Shown: positions 7,464 to 14,877, counted from the stretch's first letter. The stretch is DNA of 21,008 bases from Desulfobulbaceae bacterium UBA2213 (GCA_002327225.1 DCUN01000077.1:1-21008); one strand, 5' to 3'. Translations and numbers: made by a program. Notes: generated by a model not told the origin, from the sequence alone.

Positions 7464-9329
7464 CTATTTTCTTCTCACTGCTTTTATTGACTCCTTTCCG
7501 ATCCCGACCTGCTCCTTCCGCCGCTGTGCCGGTCCCTGCATCTGCCTTTCCAGCAGACCACGCTGCTCTTTTCGCTCCGACTGATTCCTGGCAACCGGAA
7601 TCGGCTTATTGCTGTCCCGATGCAGGCCGGTGACATACATGGCGGTGGACAGGGTGCCGGGAGTGGGGGTGAAATCCTGAAACTGCTTGACCTGCAGATC
7701 CAAGGCCCGGAGTTTTCTGGTCATGGCCTCGGTATCCCTGGCGGTACAGCCGGGATGTGAGGAGATCAGATAGGGGGTAAAAATGATCTTTTTGCCAATC
7801 CCTGCCGCCACCTGACGACACTGGTGCAGGAAATCAATCAACTGCTGATGTGATTCCTTGTGCATGAGGGTCAGCACCTCCTCTTCCGTATGCTCCGGGG
7901 CGATCTTCATAGCCCCCGGGGTATGGCTGCGGATAATCTCCTGGAGCAGACGGGGGGTCTTGAGCAGCAGTTCCATGCGCAGGCCGGAAGAGATAAAGAC
8001 ATGATTGACCCCTGCCAGCTTCGAGATATCCCGAAGCAGGTTCAGGAAGGTCTCTTCATCCACCTGCAGATTGGGACAGATCTTCGGGTAGAGGCAATCG
8101 TGCTTGCGGCAGGAACCGACCTTGCAACTGGTCCGATAGAGATTGGCGGTGGGGCCGCCCAGATCGCTGATAACACCGGTAAAGTTATCCATGGCGCTGA
8201 CGATCTCCACCTCACGCAGGATCGATTGCGGGCTGCGGCTGCTGATGATCGGCCCCTGGTGGCGGGTGATGGCGCAAAAGGAGCAGTTGCCGGAGCAGCC
8301 GCGGACAATGGTCAGCGAATGGCAGATCATGCGGTAGGCCGGTATATCCGGGGTGGCCGGATGGGGTTTCCGGCTGTAGGGCAACTCATACATCTGATCC
8401 AGCTCGGCGGTGGTCAGCGGCGCAGCGGCCGGATGCTGGATGAGCCAGGCGCTCTGCTGGCGCTGAATGAGCAGGTTCGGCAGGCAGCCGCGGGCATGGA
8501 TGTCGACCATCCGCTCCGCCTCCATGAACAGCCGCTTGTCCTGCTCTATTGCTTCCCAGGAAGGCAGAAGAGCGCTGGTCTCATTGCCGGTTGGCGGAAG
8601 ATCAGGAAAACGTGACTGAAACTCCGCCTCGGTCAACCGCTCGCAGCTTCCCGCAATCCCATCAAGCCCCAGACCTGCGGCCAGACGGGCGGCGGCCTCC
8701 ACCACCGCCCGCTCCCCCATGCCGTAAATGAGCAGATCACCCTTGGCATCGGTCAGCAGCGAGGCGCGCAGTTTCCCCTGCTGATAGTCATAATGGACAA
8801 AACGGCGCAGCGAGGCCTCGACCCCGCCCAGGATAATGGGAACACCCTTGCAGGCGGCGCGGGCCAGATTGGCATAGATGAGAGTGGCGCGATCAGGACG
8901 GCGCCGGTTGGTCCTACCCTTCTCGCCGTCACGCCAGGGATTGCCCCCCGGCGAATAGGCATCCTCGGTGCGCACCTTGCCGTTGCCGGAGTAATTGGCG
9001 ACAATGGAGTCGAGATTGCCGCCGCTGATCCCCCAGAAAAGACGGGGCGGGCCGAACTGGAGAAAGTCATCGAGCCGGTCATACCGGGGCTGCGCCAGGA
9101 TGGCCACCCGATAGCCATGGCTTTCCAGCAGCCTGCCGATCAGGGCAATGCCGAAGGAGGGATGATCGATATAGGCATCACCGGAAACCAGCACCACATC
9201 CACCTGATCCCATCCGCGCGCCGCACACTCTTCCTGCGACGCAGGCAGCGGCTGGATGGTCCCGTCGCCCGGTGCGGATAGAGAGGCTGCACCCGATGGT
9301 ATCACCTTTTTTCTGCTTGAACTGGTCAT
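7464..9329 (-). CDS. ygiQ: YgiQ family radical SAM protein
   Basis: A 621-residue protein of the UPF0313/YgiQ family. The N-terminal domain carries the family pattern DVVLVSGDAYIDHPSFG at 44-60. The radical SAM core follows, with cluster motif C345-x3-C349-x2-C352 in GCSGNCSFCAITRHQGP. The DFTPTPGTLSTAMY block near the C terminus is also typical. Members bind [4Fe-4S] and S-adenosylmethionine; their reaction is not established. It is shorter at the C terminus than the E. coli homologue and ends in a basic tail. The ATG at 9329 has no clear ribosome binding site. A copy of its first codons and upstream DNA recurs at 10731-10910. Confidence 0.93.
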   Translation of the reverse strand: MTSSSRKKVIPSGAASLSAPGDGTIQPLPASQEECAARGWDQVDVVLVSGDAYIDHPSFGIALIGRLLESHGYRVAILAQPRYDRLDDFLQFGPPRLFWGISGGNLDSIVANYSGNGKVRTEDAYSPGGNPWRDGEKGRTNRRRPDRATLIYANLARAACKGVPIILGGVEASLRRFVHYDYQQGKLRASLLTDAKGDLLIYGMGERAVVEAAARLAAGLGLDGIAGSCERLTEAEFQSRFPDLPPTGNETSALLPSWEAIEQDKRLFMEAERMVDIHARGCLPNLLIQRQQSAWLIQHPAAAPLTTAELDQMYELPYSRKPHPATPDIPAYRMICHSLTIVRGCSGNCSFCAITRHQGPIISSRSPQSILREVEIVSAMDNFTGVISDLGGPTANLYRTSCKVGSCRKHDCLYPKICPNLQVDEETFLNLLRDISKLAGVNHVFISSGLRMELLLKTPRLLQEIIRSHTPGAMKIAPEHTEEEVLTLMHKESHQQLIDFLHQCRQVAAGIGKKIIFTPYLISSHPGCTARDTEAMTRKLRALDLQVKQFQDFTPTPGTLSTAMYVTGLHRDSNKPIPVARNQSERKEQRGLLERQMQGPAQRRKEQVGIGKESIKAVRRK

Positions 9330-9370
9330 ATTGCCAATGGAATACCCGTAAAATATAGATCAAGAACAAG
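9191..9370. repeat. 5' end of ygiQ, copy 1 of a ~180-bp direct repeat
   Basis: This part of ygiQ plus about 40 bp upstream recurs in the same orientation at 10731-10910. The first 44 bp (9191-9234) are identical to 10731-10774; similarity then falls but can be followed through GGAATAC-CGTAAA to CAA-AACAA. The 1360 bp between the copies hold the VapBC pair. Confidence 0.85.
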
Positions 9371-9829
9371 GGCCGTTGGAGAACCGTAAGCAGTTCTGTC
9401 AACAATAACCATTACACCAACGAGCACTCACGTTCAATGATTTATCGAAATCACCCAAAAGATGAAACCATGTATCGTTTGACCTCCCCCCTTAGCTCTG
9501 CCAATAATCGATGAATTCAGGTTCTCCTACTATTGTCCTTCTCTTGAGACAGACGAGCCGAACCGCAGGTTGACCCCAATTTCTCGGAGAACAACCTGTA
9601 TATTCGCAAGGCTATGTTGACAGCAATTCGGTGTCAACATTAACATATTCAGTTACCTGCGGCTTCTTTATTCGAATACGAATCGGCGTTACTCCCTCAC
9701 TGAGTCTAACCCCGGTAAACGGGAAGACAGCCGGGATAAGCACCTTGTTGCAGGCGAGATTGAGAGGGGGGGAAAGGGTTGCCGGATACGACGGTGAAAC
9801 AATGGAACAAAGTAGAATTAACCTGGGAG
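9371..9829. other. Non-coding stretch upstream of vapBC
   Basis: No gene can be supported. The open frame that runs into vapB from 9631 lacks a ribosome binding site and family similarity before the true vapB start. The segment holds one perfect hairpin (9614-9640), a short CCCG-loop-CGGG hairpin near 9712, and a G-rich tract near 9765. Composition differs from the flanking ygiQ gene, in line with imported DNA. Confidence 0.5.
9614..9640. repeat. Perfect 9-bp inverted repeat ATGTTGACA / TGTCAACAT
   Basis: Arms 9614-9622 and 9632-9640 surround a 9-nt spacer. There is no T run after it, so a terminator is unlikely. It may be an operator or a transposon-end remnant. Confidence 0.7.
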
Positions 9830-9873
9830 TTGACATTGGCAGTCAAAAGTATATACTAAAGCATATACTAAGC
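9830..9873 (+). promoter_or_regulatory. vapBC promoter with overlapping direct repeats
   Basis: TTGACA (9830-9835) and TATACT (9852-9857) are 16 nt apart, a near-consensus sigma-70 promoter. The -10 lies in the first of two direct repeats, ATATACTAAAGC (9851-9862) and ATATACTAAGC (9863-9873). Toxin-antitoxin operons are normally repressed by their own antitoxin-toxin complex bound at the promoter; these repeats are good operator candidates. Confidence 0.6.
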
Positions 9874-9942
9874 TGGCACCAAAAAGATACTTGTACAATC
9901 GGAAGATCAGTGAACGGCCTCAAATCAATTTTGGAGATCAAT

Positions 9943-10236
9943 ATGCTGCAAATACGGACGGCTAAGCTTTTTAAGAACGGTAGTAGTCAAGCTGTCAGGC
10001 TTCCTGCCGAATTTCGCTTCAGGGGCGATGAAGTGTATGTTACACGTAACGAGGCAACAGGTGATGTCGTGCTCTCTGATCGGCCCGGCACGAAGATTTG
10101 GGGCGATTTTTTTGACTTAATCCACACCCTTGATGTGCCGCCTGATTTCATGGCCGACAGGCCCATGAATGTACCATGTCAAGCGTCAGGCGTTTTTGAT
10201 GATGTAAACGTGCTCATTGACGAGAGGAAAATCTGA
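9943..10236 (+). CDS. vapB: VapB-type antitoxin (AbrB/MazE fold)
   Basis: A 97-residue antitoxin. The N-terminal swapped-hairpin DNA-binding domain is recognisable from TAKLFKNGSSQAVRLPAEFR (6-25), typical of VagC/VapB antitoxins. The C-terminal half (about 50-97) should wrap the toxin. The true start is the ATG at 9943, with GGAG six bases upstream; a longer open frame starting at 9631 is not translated as such in my view. Two bases separate it from vapC, so the pair is co-translated. Expected role: neutralise VapC and repress the operon. Confidence 0.92.
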   Translation: MLQIRTAKLFKNGSSQAVRLPAEFRFRGDEVYVTRNEATGDVVLSDRPGTKIWGDFFDLIHTLDVPPDFMADRPMNVPCQASGVFDDVNVLIDERKI

Positions 10237-10238
10237 TC

Positions 10239-10640
10239 ATGCAATACATGCTGGATACAGATACAGCAAGCTATGTCATCAAAGGACGGTCTCCCGGTAT
10301 CGAGGCAAAACTGGCAGATACTCTGCCTTCAATGGTTTGCATATCGGTAATGACACAAGCTGAACTGCTGTACGGCCTTAAACGTTTGCCTGCCGACCAT
10401 CGTCTGCACCTGATAGTACGGCAGTTCCTAAAAATCGTTCGTGTCCTTTCGTGGGATACTGAAGCGGCCGTCTGGTATGCCGGTATCCGTCATCAGCTTG
10501 TAACTACCAGCCAAGCCATCGGTGAATTGGATATGATGATTGCCGCACATTCGTTATCCGCCGGAGCAGTGCTGGTTACGAACAATGTGCGTCACTACGA
10601 ACGAATCGAGGCACCACTGATTATCGAAAACTGGGCTTAA
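10239..10640 (+). CDS. vapC: VapC toxin, PIN-domain ribonuclease
   Basis: A 133-residue PIN-domain protein of the VapC group, whose members are magnesium-dependent RNases that cut tRNA or rRNA. Acidic active-site residues are visible: D6 (MLDTDTASY), E42 (QAELLYGL) and D98 (GELDMMIAAHS). The fourth position is Asn-Asn (VTNNVRHYERI, about 113-123), as in many active VapCs. The length is normal and the frame intact, so the toxin is probably functional. GAGG lies 11 nt before the ATG, slightly far, which fits lower expression than the antitoxin. Confidence 0.93.
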   Translation: MQYMLDTDTASYVIKGRSPGIEAKLADTLPSMVCISVMTQAELLYGLKRLPADHRLHLIVRQFLKIVRVLSWDTEAAVWYAGIRHQLVTTSQAIGELDMMIAAHSLSAGAVLVTNNVRHYERIEAPLIIENWA

Positions 10641-10730
10641 AAAAAATGGAAATGTGGCCTGACCTCCGTTGTTGACTTCACTCCTTCCCCTTAATGCAGA
10701 CTAATGCGTATGGTGTCCCCTTATTTCCTG
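10641..10730. other. Short segment with repeat-like motifs between vapC and the ygiQ copy
   Basis: Contains GTGGCCTGACC (10655-10665) and GCGTATGGTGTCCCCTTATT (10706-10725). Strings of this style accompany REP-associated (IS200-like) transposases in many Proteobacteria as I remember them. No transposase is present, so the identity is a guess. Confidence 0.3.
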
Positions 10731-10910
10731 GCACCACATCCACCTGATCCCATCCGCGCGCCGCACACTCTTCCCGCGAAGCAGGCAGCGGCTGGATGAT
10801 TCTACCGTCCGGTACGAACACCGGGGCTGCAAGCGATGGTCTCGCCATTTTCTGACTGAGCTGGTAAGCTTTGTCAAAGGAATACTCGTAAATTATATTT
10901 CAAAAACAAC
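10731..10910 (-). pseudogene. ygiQ 5'-end fragment, copy 2
   Basis: Read on the minus strand, an ATG at about 10848 opens a frame whose product contains IQPLPASREECAARGWDQVD. This matches residues 25-44 of the intact YgiQ with one change. Similarity ends abruptly after the codons for VDVV, where the frame runs into unrelated sequence and stops. Only about 30 of 621 codons plus upstream DNA are present, so it is a dead fragment. About 180 bp are shared with 9191-9370; the first 44 bp are identical and the rest has diverged, so the duplication is not very recent. Confidence 0.85.
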
Positions 10911-10950
10911 AAAGTTCATCATAGAACCACAAAAAATTTATTCCAATCAC

Positions 10951-11576
10951 ACTTCATCCCGCTTGCCGAAAAAACCGGGCTTATCATCGCCATTGGCCGT
11001 GAAGTTCTTCTGGTCGCATGCCAACAGGCCAAGTCCTGGCAGAAAAAATTCGACAACCACAAAAATCTGTTGATGAGTGTTAACCTGGCAGTGCCGCAGC
11101 TTCTTTCGTCTCACATCATGCAGGAAATTGATCAAGTCCTCCAGCAAAACGGACTGTCGCCCGCAACACTCAAACTCGAAGTAACGGAAAGCGGTATCAT
11201 GGAGAATATCGAGATGGCCTTTGATGTGCTGCACGCCATCAGGAAACGGGGCATTACCCTCAGTATTGATGATTTCGGCACCGGCTATTCCTCGTTAAGC
11301 TACCTGCACCGTTTTCCCTTCGACACTCTGAAAGTCGACCGTTCCTTTGTTATTGAAATGGAAAAAGATGTGAAAAATCTTGAGATTATCAGAGGCATCG
11401 TGGGGTTGGCCCACAATCTTGAGAAAAAGGTAATAGTCGAAGGAATAGAAACAGAAACCCAGCTAGCGCAGGTGAGGGAGTTGGGCTGCGAGTATGGACA
11501 AGGGTATTTGTTTGCCAAGCCGCTACCGAAAGAAGAGGCAGAGAAACTTTTAGGTACTCTGGAATCATTTTCCTAG
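10951..11576 (+). pseudogene. EAL-domain (cyclic-di-GMP phosphodiesterase) gene, 5'-truncated
   Basis: Homology begins abruptly at FIPLAEKTGLIIAIG near 10953 and runs in one frame to the stop at 11576. Present are the Glu of LKLEVTES, the metal-binding SIDDFGTGYSSLSYL, LKVDRSF, IVEGIET and GQGYLFAKPLP. Missing are about 50 residues with the EAL(x)R motif that gives the domain its name, and any upstream GGDEF, PAS or sensor domain. The missing Glu is a metal ligand, so phosphodiesterase activity is not expected. A TTG/ATG at 11070-11078 could start a 166-168 residue product, but I see no ribosome binding site. It borders the ygiQ fragment, so the truncation was probably caused by the same rearrangement. 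Confidence 0.8.
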
Positions 11577-11671
11577 TAATCTCCGCTGGATCAAGTCGAT
11601 AGGTTTTTCCTGAAAAATATGGAAAATGTAATGGGGTTAATAGGGGTTTATTCTTTTTTTGGTCACGACAT

Positions 11672-11690
11672 ATGATATGATGCATATCAT
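11672..11690. promoter_or_regulatory. Palindrome ATGATATG-ATG-CATATCAT, possible operator
   Basis: A perfect 8-3-8 inverted repeat lies 116 bp upstream of the cytochrome c start, with no T tract after it. It looks like a binding site for a dimeric regulator of the cytochrome-ferredoxin pair. I cannot name the regulator. Confidence 0.5.
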
Positions 11691-11806
11691 CAAAGGTGGT
11701 AAATCCAATTAACCGTGGTGGACGTGACAATCCATCATGCCATCAAGGTGGCGAGAGACAGTAAGGTCTGTGCCGGCCATCAACCATTCTTCTTGAGGAG
11801 GTTGTA

Positions 11807-12183
11807 ATGAAAAAGACATTCTCGTTCTGGTAGCGGCGTTGATGATGACAGGAACCCTGGTTTATGCGGCAAGTGCCGACAAAGGGAAGGCCCTTTTTGA
11901 AAGCCCAACTCTTGGAGGTGGCACCACAGGGAAAAGCTGTAATACCTGTCATGACAGCGGTAAAGGCTTGGGTAGCGATTTGTTCGAGCGTAAGCAATTC
12001 ACCTTTATGAATATGGACAAGAAGACACTGGCTGATGTCATCAATATCTGTATTGAAAGGCCCATGGGCGGGAAAGCCATTGACCCTCAGGGCGAGGAGA
12101 TGCAGGATGTGATGGCCTATATGAAAACGTTGACAGCCAAGCCGGCTCCAAAGAAAGCGCGGAAACAAATCGAAGGCTGTTAA
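11807..12183 (+). pseudogene. Monoheme c-type cytochrome gene with a frameshift in the signal peptide
   Basis: The haem motif CNTCH sits in GKSCNTCHDSG, preceded by the typical DKGKALFESPTLGGGTTG and followed by a Met-containing segment (ERPMGG) for the second haem ligand. The ribosome binding site GAGGAGG stands before an ATG at 11807, but that frame (MKKTFSFW) stops after eight codons. The cytochrome frame runs through LVLVAALMMTGTLVYA, the hydrophobic core and cleavage site of a secretion signal. One extra base between 11810 and 11820, for example a sixth A in AAAAA, would restore a complete signal peptide. As written, only the TTG or ATGs at 11839-11847 open the frame, without the basic N region needed for export. 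A sequencing error or transcriptional slippage at the A run could also explain it. Confidence 0.75.
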
Positions 12184-12284
12184 TAGGCTGTTCGGCAGTG
12201 AAAGAAGGTGAGATAGGATTGTGATTTAGACGTGTTGAGTTGTCAGTTTCTTGGAACACAAACAGATAACGAAGGAGGAATGCC

Positions 12285-12566
12285 ATGAGTAGAAAGATCG
12301 AAGTTGAAGTAGCCGAGGCTTTCGGGAGAACCTTTGTGAAAGGAAACATCCCGGAAATACACCCTGTGCGTTGCATGGGTTGCAGACATTGCGTCAACCT
12401 TTGCAAGAAACTCGGACCAAACGTACTCGACATCGTGGACGGAGTTTCAAAGGTGGTGCGTCCTGGCGATTGCATAGGGGACGGTGCTTGCATGATGGCT
12501 TGCCCGACCAAGGCCATCTTTCTGATGAGCAAGTATGATCCTGCATCGCCGCCAGCGGCAATATAG
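12285..12566 (+). CDS. Two-cluster ferredoxin with an Asp ligand position
   Basis: A 93-residue electron carrier. The first cluster motif is C30-x2-C33-x2-C36-x3-C40. The second is C63-x2-D66-x2-C69-x3-C73-P, where Asp replaces the usual second Cys. In Pyrococcus furiosus ferredoxin and Desulfovibrio africanus ferredoxin III the same change gives a cluster that can shuttle between [3Fe-4S] and [4Fe-4S]. GGAGG lies 6 nt before the ATG at 12285, so translation should be strong. It follows the cytochrome gene by 101 bp and may share its transcript. About 30 bp after its stop comes an attC-like site, an arrangement typical of an integron cassette. Confidence 0.88.
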   Translation: MSRKIEVEVAEAFGRTFVKGNIPEIHPVRCMGCRHCVNLCKKLGPNVLDIVDGVSKVVRPGDCIGDGACMMACPTKAIFLMSKYDPASPPAAI

Positions 12567-12597
12567 TGGCATCTGAACGCCAAAACAGAAAAGAAAG

Positions 12598-12686
12598 GCC
12601 GAACAAGCGCATGGAGAGGGACGGCGGGGAGTTGCTTTCGCTGAAACTATTTCAGTGGCCGCCGCCCCTCATGCTGGTCGTTACGA
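12598..12686 (+). other. attC-like integron recombination site
   Basis: Core-like GCCGAAC (12598-12604) and GTTACGA (12680-12686) bound an imperfect palindrome. AAC pairs with GTT. An unpaired spacer follows (AAGC against TGGTC), then GCATG (12609-12613) with CATGC (12670-12674), then AG(A)GGG(A)CGGCGG with CCGCCGCCCCT. The extrahelical bases G12614, A12617 and A12621 are all on one side. The tip has a second hairpin, CTGAAA-CTA-TTTCAG. This layout (core, unpaired spacer, stem with one-sided bulges, variable tip) is that of an attC site. No integron integrase or second attC is visible in the window, and the outer cores do not fully complement each other. Confidence 0.55.
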
Positions 12687-12704
12687 GCGCAGATTTTTTT
12701 ATTG

Positions 12705-12746
12705 GCACCACTTGGGCCTTAAACCCAAGTAGTGCATTCTCTTTTT
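12705..12746 (+). terminator. Intrinsic terminator
   Basis: Arms GCACCACTTGGG (12705-12716) and CCCAAGTAGTGC (12724-12735) form a 12-bp stem with one mismatch and a 7-nt loop, followed by ATTCTCTTTTT. It would end transcription of the cytochrome-ferredoxin unit. Confidence 0.75.
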
Positions 12747-12781
12747 AGGGACTACCGGACACTCTGTTTTTTTCAGGCTTC

Positions 12782-13462
12782 ATGAAACCAGCCAGCATCA
12801 AAAAAATCATCATTGTCCTGGTCATTGTTCTGCTGATTCTGCTGTTCAGGTTTCTGCACCTTGATGACTATCTGACTCTGTCCTATCTCAAGGAATCGCG
12901 GGAGCAGCTGGCCCTGCTCTATGCCGAGCGGACCGGTCTGGTTATTGCTGTTTACATGTTGATCTATATTGTGGCCACGGCCCTGTCCCTGCCCGGGGCC
13001 GTGATCCTGACCCTGGCCGGCGGCGCCATTTTCGGGCTGGTCACCGGCACAATCGTCATCTCTTTTGCCTCGACCATCGGCGCGACCCTGGCCTGCATGG
13101 TTTCCAGGTTTCTGTTGCGGGACTGGGTGCAGAGAAGGTTTGGCGACAAACTGCAGCGGATCAATGAAGGCATGGAGCAGGAGGGCGGATTTTATCTCTT
13201 CACTCTGCGTCTGATCCCGGTCTTTCCCTTCTTTGTCATCAATCTGGCCATGGGGCTGACCCGGATCAAGATCTCCACCTATTACTGGGTCTCGCAGCTG
13301 GGTATGCTGCCGGCCACAATTGTCTATGTCAATGCCGGCAAGGAGCTGGGCAAAGTGGACTCCCTGGCCGTGATCCTGTCGCCCGGCCTGATCTTCTCCT
13401 TTGTCCTGCTTGGGCTCTTTCCGATCACGGTGAAGAAGATCGTGGCCAGGCTGAAAAAATGA
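12782..13462 (+). CDS. TVP38/TMEM64 family (VTT domain) membrane protein
   Basis: A 226-residue inner-membrane protein. A membrane anchor lies at about 8-24. The VTT/SNARE-associated domain follows with its hallmark ALSLPGAVILTLAGGAIFG (about 66-84) and the second re-entrant block LRLIPVFPFFVINLAMGLT (about 142-160). Further membrane segments are at about 88-110, 170-186 and 198-216, and the C terminus is basic. Related DedA/VTT proteins act as lipid scramblases or transporters; no specific substrate can be read here. The ATG at 12782 has only a weak AGG upstream. It stands alone between a terminator and the alcohol dehydrogenase gene. Confidence 0.92.
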   Translation: MKPASIKKIIIVLVIVLLILLFRFLHLDDYLTLSYLKESREQLALLYAERTGLVIAVYMLIYIVATALSLPGAVILTLAGGAIFGLVTGTIVISFASTIGATLACMVSRFLLRDWVQRRFGDKLQRINEGMEQEGGFYLFTLRLIPVFPFFVINLAMGLTRIKISTYYWVSQLGMLPATIVYVNAGKELGKVDSLAVILSPGLIFSFVLLGLFPITVKKIVARLKK

Positions 13463-13517
13463 TGGCGTCGTTAAAAGGTTCAAATATGGCGTTGCGTAGT
13501 GCGACGTACCCAACAAG

Positions 13518-13551
13518 AGACCAATCGGCAGACCAATCGGAGACCAATCGG
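13518..13551. repeat. Three tandem copies of AGACCAATCGG
   Basis: Copies start at 13518, 13530 and 13541 (spacings 12 and 11 bp). They are followed directly by GGGGTCAGACC, which shares the AGACC element. They lie in the 269-bp gap before the alcohol dehydrogenase gene, too far upstream to be its core promoter. Confidence 0.85.
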
Positions 13552-13731
13552 GGTCAGACCACGTTTCTCATGGCTTAGCTGGGTACGGCACCGCCTGCAA
13601 CAATCCCCCGTAATGGTCGAGGAGCCGGAAAAATTGGCACTTTCAGCCAAAGAATGATACGCTATTCCCAGTTGTCCTCTATCCTCAAAGCGAGCACAAA
13701 AAGCCAGACCATTCTTCACAAGGAGAGACGC

Positions 13732-14877
13732 ATGTTTGATTTCACCTTTCACAACCCGACCAAAATCATCTTCGGAGCTGGCAAGGAGGCCCTGATCGGC
13801 GCCGAGCTGAACGCTGCCGGAATCAAAAAAATTCTGCTGGTCTATGGCCGTAACTCGGTGATCAAAAGCGGCCTTCTCGACCGGGTCATGGCCAGCCTCA
13901 AGGCCGGCAATATCGCTTGCAGCCAGTATGGCGGGGTGGACTCCAATCCGCTTCTTTCCCATACCAGAGACGGCGTGGCCCTGGCCAGGCGGGACAAGGT
14001 GGAGGCGATCCTGGCGGTGGGCGGCGGTTCGGTGCTCGACGAGTCCAAGGCCATCGCCGTGGGCGCCCTGAGCGATGAGGATGTCTGGGACTTCTTTGTC
14101 GGCAAGGAGGTTACGCGGGCCCTGCCGGTCTTCACCATCCTGACCCTGGCCGCCACCGGCAGCGAGATGAACGGCAACTCGGTGGTCACCAATGGTGAGA
14201 CCCGCCAGAAATACAATATCTCCTCGCCCCACGTCTACCCCAAGGTCTCCATCCTCAACCCGGAGCTGACCCATTCCGTGCCGTTGAATTACACGGCCTA
14301 CAGCGCCGTGGATGCCATCGCCCATGTCATCGAGGGCTACTTCACCAAAGAGCCCGGCACCCATCTCCAGGACCGGCTGGTGGAAGGGATCATCAAGACG
14401 GTGATCGAGACCACGGATCTGATCATGGCCGAGCCCGACCACGCCAGGGCGCGCGCCTCCTTCATGTGGACCGCCACCCTGGCCCTCAACGGCCTGACTC
14501 CGGCCGGGATCGGTGAATACAATTTCCCCAACCACATGATCGAGCATGCCATGAGCGCCATCTACAATATTCCGCACGGGGCCGGGCTCTCCATCGTTAT
14601 CCCCGCCTGGATGAAGTGGTACGCCGCCAGAAACCCCGGCCAGTTTGAACGGTTCGCCAAGGAGATCTTCGGGCTGGATTCTGGCGCAGCAGGGATCGCT
14701 GCCCTGGAACAGTGGTTTGTAACGATCAACTCGCCGGTGCGTCTGGGCGAGGTGAAGATCCCCGCCGCCGACATCGAAGAAATCGCCGAGAACGCTGAAG
14801 GCCTGGCCAGACAATGGGGTATTGGTGGGCTCTACACCAGGGAAACCATTGCCGAGATCCTGCGACTGGCGGTGTAA
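13732..14877 (+). CDS. Iron-containing alcohol dehydrogenase (YqhD/BdhA-like)
   Basis: A 381-residue group III alcohol dehydrogenase, expected to reduce aldehydes or oxidise alcohols with NAD(P)H. The nucleotide-binding GGGSVLDESKAIA is at 97-109. The four iron ligands are D194 and H198 (DAIAHVIEGY), H268 (FPNHMIEH) and H282 (IPHGAG), at nearly the same residue numbers as in E. coli YqhD. TLAATGSEMN at 138-147 is another family block. GGAG lies six bases before the ATG at 13732; a longer frame from 13654 has no support. Codons are more GC-rich than in the neighbouring patchwork. The fused repair gene follows after 32 bp, probably on the same transcript. Confidence 0.95.
   Translation: MFDFTFHNPTKIIFGAGKEALIGAELNAAGIKKILLVYGRNSVIKSGLLDRVMASLKAGNIACSQYGGVDSNPLLSHTRDGVALARRDKVEAILAVGGGSVLDESKAIAVGALSDEDVWDFFVGKEVTRALPVFTILTLAATGSEMNGNSVVTNGETRQKYNISSPHVYPKVSILNPELTHSVPLNYTAYSAVDAIAHVIEGYFTKEPGTHLQDRLVEGIIKTVIETTDLIMAEPDHARARASFMWTATLALNGLTPAGIGEYNFPNHMIEHAMSAIYNIPHGAGLSIVIPAWMKWYAARNPGQFERFAKEIFGLDSGAAGIAALEQWFVTINSPVRLGEVKIPAADIEEIAENAEGLARQWGIGGLYTRETIAEILRLAV

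Noticed and set aside
9631..9942. N-terminal extension of the vapB open frame
   Set aside because: VapB similarity starts exactly at the ATG at 9943, which has its own GGAG; the promoter lies inside the extension.
13480..14814. 444-codon minus-strand open frame rich in Gly, Asp and His
   Set aside because: It is the antisense of the alcohol dehydrogenase gene, whose family motifs are unambiguous; GC-rich codons keep the opposite frame open.
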